The position numbers and the translations under genes are program-made. From Actinomycetes bacterium (GTDB lineage Bacteria > Actinomycetota > Actinomycetes > Propionibacteriales > Propionibacteriaceae), in assembly GCA_023412435.1 (NCBI GenBank), contig JAEYNS010000127.1, forward strand, positions 1-8,284: 8,284 nucleotides of DNA. The letters are read 5' to 3'. The notes beneath the pieces are model-generated. The model ran no database searches. It was not told the DNA's origin and saw only the letters and a list, made by a program, of their open reading frames with translations. Below, piece after piece: positions 1-5,555 of the stretch; position 1 is the first letter of the stretch, and every line of letters starts with the position of its first letter.

Positions 1-1
1 G

Positions 2-322
2 CCCTGGCCAGGGAGCCTGCCCGACCCGCTGCCCGCCACCGTCTTCCCCGATCGCAGACCGGTCGAGGTGGTCGACGCCGACGGTGTCAGGGTGGGGGTC
101 GACGACCGGCTGCTGCTGACCGGGACACCCACGGTGCTGACCGTCGGAGCAGCGCGGCTGCGGCTGGCGGGCTGGGCGGGGCCGTGGCCGGTGGCCGATC
201 GCGGCTGGGATCCCGAGCGGAGAAGGAAGGGCTGCCGGTTCCAGGTCGCCGACGACACCGGTGGGGCCTGGCTGCTGGTGCTGGACGACGACGGCTGGTG
301 GGCCGAGGGGAGGTACGACTGA
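2..322 (+). CDS. imuB: ImuB-like Y-family polymerase homolog, C-terminal fragment (5' end outside window)
   Basis: This is an open frame running in from the left edge with no start in the window; about 106 residues remain before TGA. The fragment begins PWPGSLPDPLPATVF and ends with GPWPVADRGWDP, an Arg-rich RRRKG patch, then LLVLDDDGWWAEGRYD. This tail (proline-rich opening, WAGPWPV motif, RxR segment, final W-x-E-x-x-YD) is what I recall from the C-terminal region of actinobacterial ImuB. ImuB is a catalytically dead Y-family polymerase relative that links DnaE2 to the sliding clamp during translesion synthesis. The clamp-binding motif and polymerase-like core are outside the window. Its identity is supported by its position directly upstream of dnaE2, whose start codon overlaps its stop. 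A GTG at 68 exists in this frame, but homology to the family begins before it, so it is internal. The call is confident from context plus motifs, though the fragment is short. Confidence 0.85.
   Translation, partial: PWPGSLPDPLPATVFPDRRPVEVVDADGVRVGVDDRLLLTGTPTVLTVGAARLRLAGWAGPWPVADRGWDPERRRKGCRFQVADDTGGAWLLVLDDDGWWAEGRYD
307..313 (+). promoter_or_regulatory. Ribosome binding site that fixes the dnaE2 start
   Basis: GGGGAGG lies 8 bases before the ATG at 322, inside the last codons of imuB. It is a strong purine-rich Shine-Dalgarno match. With the TGATG overlap, it supports 322 over the in-frame upstream start at 184, which would add 46 residues encoded across imuB and resembling no DnaE2 N-terminus. 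Tight coupling of translation with imuB is inferred. Confidence 0.8.
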
Positions 323-3300
323 TGGCCTACAACAACCCACCGGTGCCGTGGTCGCAGATCGAGGGGACGCTGTCGGGCCGCAAGCCGGGGGGCGAGGGCG
401 ACGCCCCGTTCTCCTGGAAGCGGGGCCCGTACCGGCCGCCGCCGATCCAGCGGCCCGCGGACGCCGTCCCGTACGCCGAACTGCACGCCCATTCGTCCTT
501 CTCCTTCCTCGACGGCGCCTCTGGGCCCGCAGAACTGGTGGAGGAGGCCGAGCGGCTCGGCCTGCACGGGCTGGCGCTGACAGACCATGACGGGCTGTAC
601 GGCATCGTCAGGTTCGCCGAGGCTGCCGAGTCCACCTCGGTGAAGACGGTCTTCGGCGCCGAGCTGTCCCTCGACCTGCCGTCCCCACAGGCCGGCAACC
701 CCGACCCGGTCGGCACCCACCTGCTGGTGCTCGCCGCGGGTGAGGAGGGCTACCACCGGCTGGCGGGTGCGCTCACCCACTCCCAGCTCGCCGGACGCGA
801 GAAGGGCCGTCCGGTCTACCACCTGGACGAGCTGACCGAGCAGGCAGGGGGCCACTGGGTCGTGCTGACCGGCTGCCGCAAGGGGGCGGTCCGGCAGGCG
901 CTGCTCGCCTCGGGACCCGAGGCGGCGGCCCGTGAACTCGCCGACCTCACCGAGCGGTTCGGCAGGGTGTTCGTCGAACTGACCGACCACGGCCACCCGC
1001 TGGACTCCGCCCACAACGACGCCCTGGCAGCGATCGCCGCCAGGGCGGGGGCGGGGGTGGTCGCCACCGGCAACGTCCACTACGCCAGCCCCGGCAGGCA
1101 CCAGCTGGCGCAGGCGGTGGCCGCGATCCGGGCCAACCGCAGCATGGACGACCTGGACGGCTGGCTGCCGGCCGCAGGAACCGCCTTCCTGCGCTCGGGT
1201 GCCGAGATGCTGGCACGGTTCGGCCGCTACCCGGGAGCGGTGGAGCGGACGGTGGAGTTGGCCGACCAGCTGGCCTTCCCGCTGCGCCGGGCCAAGCCCG
1301 CCCTGCCCAAGCAGGAGGTCCCGCCCGGGCACACCCCGATGTCGTGGCTGCGCCACCTGGTCTGGCAGGGTGCCGCCACCAAGTACCCCGACCTCGACGA
1401 GGCGGCCCGGCAGCGCATCGAGCATGAGCTCGACGTCATCGAGGCCAAGGACTTCCCCGGCTACTTCCTGATCGTCCACGACATCGTCGCCGAGGCGCGC
1501 CGCCGCGGCATCCTGTGCCAGGGACGCGGGTCGGCGGCGAACTCGGCGGTCTGCTACCTGCTCCACATCACCGCGGTGGACGCAATCTTCTACGGCCTGC
1601 CGTTCGAACGCTTCCTCTCCTCGTTGCGCGAGGAGGAGCCGGACATCGACGTCGACTTCGATTCCGATCGGCGCGAGGAGATCATCCAGTGGGTGTTCGA
1701 CCGGTACGGCCGCGAACGGGCCGCCCAGGTCTGCAATGTCATCCAGTACCGGCCGAAGAACGCCGTCCGCGACATCGCCAAGGCGCTCGGCTACGGCCCC
1801 GGCCAGCAGGACGCCTTCTCCCGCCAGGTGGAACGCTGGGGCGGGCCGGTCACCTCCGACGCCGACAACGACATCCCGCCCGCGGTCGCCGAACTGGCCA
1901 CCAGCCTGCTCAAGGCGCCGCGTCACCTCGGGATCCACTCCGGCGGCATGGTGCTCACCGAGCGCCCGGTCGGCGAGGTGGTGCCGATCGAGCACGCCCG
2001 GATGGCCGACCGGACGGTGATCCAGTGGGACAAGGACGACGCTGCCTGGATGGGGCTGGTGAAGTTCGACCTGCTGGGGCTCGGCATGCTGGCCGCCCTG
2101 CAGTACTGCTTCGACCTGGTTCGCGGCGCCACGGGCGAGGAGTGGGAGCTGGCCACCCTGCCGAAGGAGGAGAAGGCCGTCTACGACATGCTGTGCCGGG
2201 CCGACTCGATCGGGGTGTTCCAGGTCGAGTCGCGAGCCCAGATCGGCCTGCTGCCCCGGCTGCAGCCCCGTCGGTTCTACGACCTCGTAGTGCAGATCGC
2301 GCTGATCCGTCCCGGACCGATCCAGGGCGGCGCCGTCCACCCGTTCGTCCGCCGCAAGCTGGGCAGGGAGCCCGTCACCTACCTGCACCCCAAGCTTGAA
2401 CCCGTCCTGAAGCGAACGCTGGGGGTGCCGGTGTTCCAGGAGCAACTGATGCAGATGGCGATGGCGGTCGGCGAGTGCTCGGGGGAGGACGCCGACCTGC
2501 TGCGCCGGGCGATGGGTTCCAAGCGCGGCCTCGAGCGGATTGAGGCGGTCAGGGAGCGGCTCTACGAGGGGATGGAGCGCAACGGCCTGGTGGGGGAGGC
2601 CGCCGACACGATCTACCGGCAGATCCAGGCCTTCGCCAACTTTGGCTTCGCCGAGTCGCACTCGCTGAGCTTCGCGCTGCTGGTGTATGCCAGCTCCTGG
2701 ATCAAATTGCACTACCCTGCGGCCTTCCTTGCCGGCCTGCTGCGGGCCCAGCCGATGGGCTTCTACTCGCCCGAGACCCTGACCGCCGACGCCCGCCGGC
2801 ACGGGGTCGAGGTACTGCGGCCAGACCTGGACCGCTCGGGGGAGGACGCCGGTCTGGAGCCGTTGGGTGAGGCCGCTGCGGCTACCGGTCTCGACGCCTG
2901 CCTCAGCCGCCACCAGCCCCCGGTCGGCGGGTTCGTCCCGTCCGCACCGGACGAGGGAGCTGCCCACCGCAGGGACGCAGGTTTTGCGGTGCGGCTGGGA
3001 CTGGCCGGGGTCCGGGGGATCGGCACCGCGGTGGCAACCCGGATCGTGGCGGAACGGGCGGCGGGCGGCCGGTACGCCTCGATGGAGGACCTCGCCCGCA
3101 GGGCCGGGCTCACCGAGGCGCAGCTGTCCGCGCTGGCCACCGCCGGGGCCTTCGAGTGCCTGGGGCTGAGCAGGCGCCAGGCGCTGTGGCGGGCGGGGAC
3201 GGCGGCACTCGACCAGGCCGACAGCCTGCCGGGGACGGTGTCGGCGCTGCAGCCGCCGCTGTTCAGCGAGCCGAGCGCCTTCGAGGTGCTCGCCGACGAC

Positions 3301-3687
3301 CTGTGGTCGACGGGGGTCTCCACGGCAGACCACGTCATCAGCCACGTCAGGGAGCGGCTCACCAGGCGCGGGGTGCTGACCTCCGCGCAATTGCGCACCG
3401 CGGAACCGTCGCGCAGGGTCGAGGCGGCGGGGCTGGTCACCCACCGGCAGCGGCCGGCCACCGCCTCGGGCATCACCTTCGTCAACCTCGAGGACGAGTT
3501 CGGACTGGTGAACGTGATCTGCTCTCCCGGGGTCTGGCAGCGCTACCGCAGGGTGGCGAGGGAGTCGTCGGCACTGATCGTGCGGGGCATCCTCGAGCGT
3601 TCCCCCGAAGGGGTCACCAACCTGCTCGCCGACCGGCTGGAACCCCTGCCGATCGGGCTCAGGCACAGCGCACGCGACTTCCGCTGA
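322..3687 (+). CDS. dnaE2: Error-prone DNA polymerase DnaE2 (ImuC)
   Basis: This 1121-residue C-family polymerase does damage-induced mutagenic lesion bypass with ImuB (and usually ImuA'). The start follows the N-terminus MAYNNPPVPW typical of the family. A PHP domain fills about residues 50-290, with ELHAHS (H55, H57), LTDHDG (D88, H89), E114 and NVHY (H253), so its metal-site motifs look largely intact. The palm carries PDIDVDFDSDRR with D441/D443 and VKFDLLGL with D583, matching the three catalytic aspartates of the Pol III alpha family (E. coli D401, D403, D555). The fingers include ALIRPGPI (about 660) and VFQEQLM (704-710). A helix-hairpin-helix segment follows near LAGVRGIG (894-901), then an OB-fold at about 1033-1105. 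The protein ends shortly after the OB-fold in the RDFR tail common in DnaE2, without the extra clamp/tau-binding C-terminus of replicative DnaE. The stop is 12 bases from the convergent nuclease gene. SOS or PafBC control is known for the family, but no promoter is visible here. Confidence 0.97.
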   Translation: MAYNNPPVPWSQIEGTLSGRKPGGEGDAPFSWKRGPYRPPPIQRPADAVPYAELHAHSSFSFLDGASGPAELVEEAERLGLHGLALTDHDGLYGIVRFAEAAESTSVKTVFGAELSLDLPSPQAGNPDPVGTHLLVLAAGEEGYHRLAGALTHSQLAGREKGRPVYHLDELTEQAGGHWVVLTGCRKGAVRQALLASGPEAAARELADLTERFGRVFVELTDHGHPLDSAHNDALAAIAARAGAGVVATGNVHYASPGRHQLAQAVAAIRANRSMDDLDGWLPAAGTAFLRSGAEMLARFGRYPGAVERTVELADQLAFPLRRAKPALPKQEVPPGHTPMSWLRHLVWQGAATKYPDLDEAARQRIEHELDVIEAKDFPGYFLIVHDIVAEARRRGILCQGRGSAANSAVCYLLHITAVDAIFYGLPFERFLSSLREEEPDIDVDFDSDRREEIIQWVFDRYGRERAAQVCNVIQYRPKNAVRDIAKALGYGPGQQDAFSRQVERWGGPVTSDADNDIPPAVAELATSLLKAPRHLGIHSGGMVLTERPVGEVVPIEHARMADRTVIQWDKDDAAWMGLVKFDLLGLGMLAALQYCFDLVRGATGEEWELATLPKEEKAVYDMLCRADSIGVFQVESRAQIGLLPRLQPRRFYDLVVQIALIRPGPIQGGAVHPFVRRKLGREPVTYLHPKLEPVLKRTLGVPVFQEQLMQMAMAVGECSGEDADLLRRAMGSKRGLERIEAVRERLYEGMERNGLVGEAADTIYRQIQAFANFGFAESHSLSFALLVYASSWIKLHYPAAFLAGLLRAQPMGFYSPETLTADARRHGVEVLRPDLDRSGEDAGLEPLGEAAAATGLDACLSRHQPPVGGFVPSAPDEGAAHRRDAGFAVRLGLAGVRGIGTAVATRIVAERAAGGRYASMEDLARRAGLTEAQLSALATAGAFECLGLSRRQALWRAGTAALDQADSLPGTVSALQPPLFSEPSAFEVLADDLWSTGVSTADHVISHVRERLTRRGVLTSAQLRTAEPSRRVEAAGLVTHRQRPATASGITFVNLEDEFGLVNVICSPGVWQRYRRVARESSALIVRGILERSPEGVTNLLADRLEPLPIGLRHSARDFR

Positions 3688-3699
3688 GCCGGGAGACGG

Positions 3700-4449
3700 T
3701 CACTCGCAGGCCAGGCCGTCCCCGTCCCCGTCGCCGTTGTTCCCGGTCCGGTGAGCGAACCAGGAGTAGATCTCGGCCTCGGCCGGGTCGTCACGGGAGA
3801 ACGGGCCGGTCGGGTGGCCGACGGTGTTCTTCTTCAGCTTCCCGCAGGACGGGTACTGCTCCCACCAGTTGCCCGCCGGCGCCGCCGCCGGCACGATGCC
3901 CGTCCGGCAGGAACTGGTCACCACCGACCCGTCCGCGGCTGTCGTGGCGACCTGCGCGGCGTGGTAGGCGGCCTCCCGCGGGTGGGCGGGGTACCCGTCG
4001 GTCGAGTCGTACCGCGCGATCGCGTGCCCCGCTTCCAGCTGCAGCATCCCCAGGTCGGTGCCGGCCGCCGTGATGACGTAGCGCACCAGCCTGCCGTGCC
4101 GATCTCGGTCGTTCTCGCCCTGCGGCAGCTCCACAGTCACCGGGTCGCCGTTGCGCAGCACCCGTCCGATCTCGGCCGACGCCTCGTCGTGGCCGCACTC
4201 GCCGCGTTCAGGGGTGTCGATGCCGATGATCCGGACGGTGCCCGCGCTCGTCCTGATCGTGTCCCCGTCCACCACCGACAAGAAGGTGGTGGTCTGGGTG
4301 AGGCTCTCCGCGGCTCTCTCGGAGGCGGTCGGCGGCGTGGACGGCCCGGTGCAGCCCGCGAGCAGGACGACCAGCAACGCCGCCACCGCCCCCGGCCCGT
4401 CGAACCTCACGATGGCACCGTATCGAGGCCTGCCGCCGGCCACCGGCAT
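3700..4449 (-). CDS. Thermonuclease-family (SNase-like) lipoprotein with excalibur calcium-binding C-terminus
   Basis: This 249-residue protein is predicted to be exported and lipid-anchored, acting as a Ca2+-dependent nuclease outside the membrane. A hydrophobic stretch (AVAALLVVLLAGC) ends in lipobox L30-A31-G32-C33, followed by a Ser/Thr/Pro-rich linker. The SNase fold spans about residues 55-170: VVDGDT (D61), RIIGIDTPE (R73, D78, T79, E81) and DRHGRLVRY (R120), which I align to staphylococcal nuclease D21, R35, D40, T41, E43 and R87, so it looks active. The C-terminus ends NNGDGDGDGLACE, an excalibur-type D-x-D-x-D-G-x-x-C-E motif (D240, D242, D244, C248, E249). The start is uncertain. 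The ATG at 4449 gives a basic n-region (R7, R9, R15), while the GTG at 4410 (V14) gives a shorter signal peptide; neither has a good Shine-Dalgarno sequence. It is convergent with dnaE2 and divergent from the kinase. A role in nutrient scavenging or competition is only inference. Confidence 0.9.
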   Translation of the reverse strand: MPVAGGRPRYGAIVRFDGPGAVAALLVVLLAGCTGPSTPPTASERAAESLTQTTTFLSVVDGDTIRTSAGTVRIIGIDTPERGECGHDEASAEIGRVLRNGDPVTVELPQGENDRDRHGRLVRYVITAAGTDLGMLQLEAGHAIARYDSTDGYPAHPREAAYHAAQVATTAADGSVVTSSCRTGIVPAAAPAGNWWEQYPSCGKLKKNTVGHPTGPFSRDDPAEAEIYSWFAHRTGNNGDGDGDGLACE

Positions 4450-4509
4450 TGCCGGGAATCCGGGTGTCCGGCGTCCGCCTGCTGCAAGGATGGGCCCGAC
4501 ACGTGGACC

Positions 4510-4515
4510 GGAGGG
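4510..4515 (+). promoter_or_regulatory. Ribosome binding site that decides the kinase start
   Basis: GGAGGG lies 5 bases before the GTG at 4521. It favours this start over the in-frame TTG at 4449 and GTG at 4503, which would add 24 or 6 residues before the first beta strand (IAVAGNALVD) with which sugar kinases of this family usually open. Confidence 0.7.
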
Positions 4516-4520
4516 ACGAG

Positions 4521-5555
4521 GTGGCGGGGATAGCTGTGGCGGGCAACGCCCTGGTCGACCACTACAAGCGGATCGGGACCTATCCCGCCGCGTCCGCGCT
4601 CACCACCATCCACTCGGTGGAGACCGCCCCCGGCGGGTTGCTCTGCAATTGCGCGATCGACCTCGCCCGGCTGGATCCCGGTCTCAGGATCCCGGTGGTG
4701 GGGGTGGTCGGCGACGACGAAGCCGGGGACTTCCTCGCCCGGCGGCTCGGCAGCTATCCGGGCATCGACACCGGCCAGCTCCACCGGGCGGGCCGCACCT
4801 CGTTCACCGACGTGATGGAGGACGCGACGGCCGCGACCCGCACGTTCTTCCACTACCGGGGCGCGAACGCCCTGTTGTGCCCCGACCACTTCGACTTCGC
4901 CCGGCTGGACGCCGACCTGCTGCACATCGGCTACGCCTTGCTGCTGGATGCCCTGGACGCGCCGGACCCCCGCTACGGCACCGGGCTGGCAAGGGTGCTC
5001 GCCACGGCGAAGCAGCACGGTCTGCGCACGTCCATCGACGTCGTCAGCGAGCAGTCCGACCGGTTCCGGCGGATAGTGCCCGCGGCGCTGCGCCACACCG
5101 ACTTCTGCATCGTCAACGAGGTCGAGGCGTGCCGGACGACGGGGGTCGAGCTCGTGGACCCGGTCGAGCCGGACCTCGACGCCTTGCGCCGCGCGGCGGC
5201 CGCACTGCTCGACCTGGGAGTGTCCACCTGGGCGGTGATCCACTGGGCCAAAGGAGCGGTGGGACTGGCGAGCTCGGGGGAGTGGGTGGTCCGGCCCGCC
5301 CTCGTCCTCGATCCCGACCGGATCGTGACCACCACCGGGGCAGGCGACGCCTTCGCGGCGGGCGTGGTCTACACGGCCTGGGAGGGCGGCAGCCTCGCCG
5401 CGGCGATCGAGACCGGGATCGGCGCGGCCGCCAGTTCCCTGCTCGTCGGGAACGCCACCGACGGGGTCCCGGACGTGACCGAGGCCAGAGCGCGCTACCG
5501 GTCATGGCCGCGCCGCCCCGGTCCGGCGGCCGGCGCGGTCGAGCCGGGACGCTAG
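4521..5555 (+). CDS. PfkB/ribokinase-family carbohydrate kinase, substrate unknown
   Basis: This 344-residue cytoplasmic kinase transfers phosphate from ATP to a sugar or related small molecule. From the GTG start it opens with AGIAVAGNALVDHYK. A GG pair (G38, G39) with N43 in PGGLLCNCAIDLARL corresponds to the first PfkB signature. NEVE at 199-202 is the N-x-x-E motif that positions Mg and phosphates. TTTGAGDAFAAG (270-281) is the second PfkB signature, with the anion-hole GAG and catalytic base D276. Length and motif order match the family, so it looks functional. The SFTDVMEDA and RTFFHYRGANA segments recall a subgroup annotated only as a carbohydrate kinase family protein; I cannot assign ribose, fructose, ketodeoxygluconate or another substrate. 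It is transcribed away from the nuclease gene and towards the xylosidase gene, sharing its last four bases with the latter. The nearby pentosidases hint at sugar metabolism, but the opposite orientation makes this weak. Confidence 0.9.
   Translation: MAGIAVAGNALVDHYKRIGTYPAASALTTIHSVETAPGGLLCNCAIDLARLDPGLRIPVVGVVGDDEAGDFLARRLGSYPGIDTGQLHRAGRTSFTDVMEDATAATRTFFHYRGANALLCPDHFDFARLDADLLHIGYALLLDALDAPDPRYGTGLARVLATAKQHGLRTSIDVVSEQSDRFRRIVPAALRHTDFCIVNEVEACRTTGVELVDPVEPDLDALRRAAAALLDLGVSTWAVIHWAKGAVGLASSGEWVVRPALVLDPDRIVTTTGAGDAFAAGVVYTAWEGGSLAAAIETGIGAAASSLLVGNATDGVPDVTEARARYRSWPRRPGPAAGAVEPGR

Noticed and set aside
184..321. Extended N-terminus for dnaE2 from an in-frame GTG or ATG-like start at 184
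   Set aside because: It lies wholly over the imuB C-terminus in another frame, has no DnaE2-like sequence, and the ATG at 322 has a strong ribosome binding site and family-typical N-terminus.
1515..2399. Plus-strand +1-type frame (294 codons) inside dnaE2
   Set aside because: The translation is Arg/Pro/Gly-rich and is a frame shadow of the DnaE2 palm and finger domains, which are continuous in the main frame.
2840..2995. Apparent insertion in DnaE2 before the HhH segment (CLSRHQPPVGGF to AHRRDAGFAVRLG)
   Set aside because: Similar QPPVG...AHRRD segments are, as I recall, common in actinobacterial DnaE2 proteins, so this is family variation and not a novel insertion.
2763..3485. Minus-strand open frame (240 codons) opposite the dnaE2 3' part
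   Set aside because: The Ser/Arg/Ala-rich product has no domain, and the plus strand clearly encodes the HhH and OB regions of DnaE2.
3688..3699. Possible bidirectional terminator between dnaE2 and the nuclease gene
   Set aside because: The gap is only 12 bases with no stem-loop or T-tract visible in or beside it.
3716..3738. GTCCCC/GTCGCC tandem-like repeat at the 3' end of the nuclease gene
   Set aside because: It simply encodes the GDGDGDG calcium-binding motif on the minus strand.
4450..4520. Promoter or LexA/SOS box in the divergent nuclease/kinase gap
   Set aside because: I found no GAAC-N4-GTTC-like element and no paired -35/-10 hexamers that I could defend; only short CCGG-rich repeats and a CACGTG hexamer.
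4407..5243. Long minus-strand open frame (278 codons) opposite the kinase gene
   Set aside because: It is antisense to a gene with all PfkB motifs, has a low-complexity Gly/Arg/Val-rich product and no recognisable domain; typical of GC-rich shadow frames.
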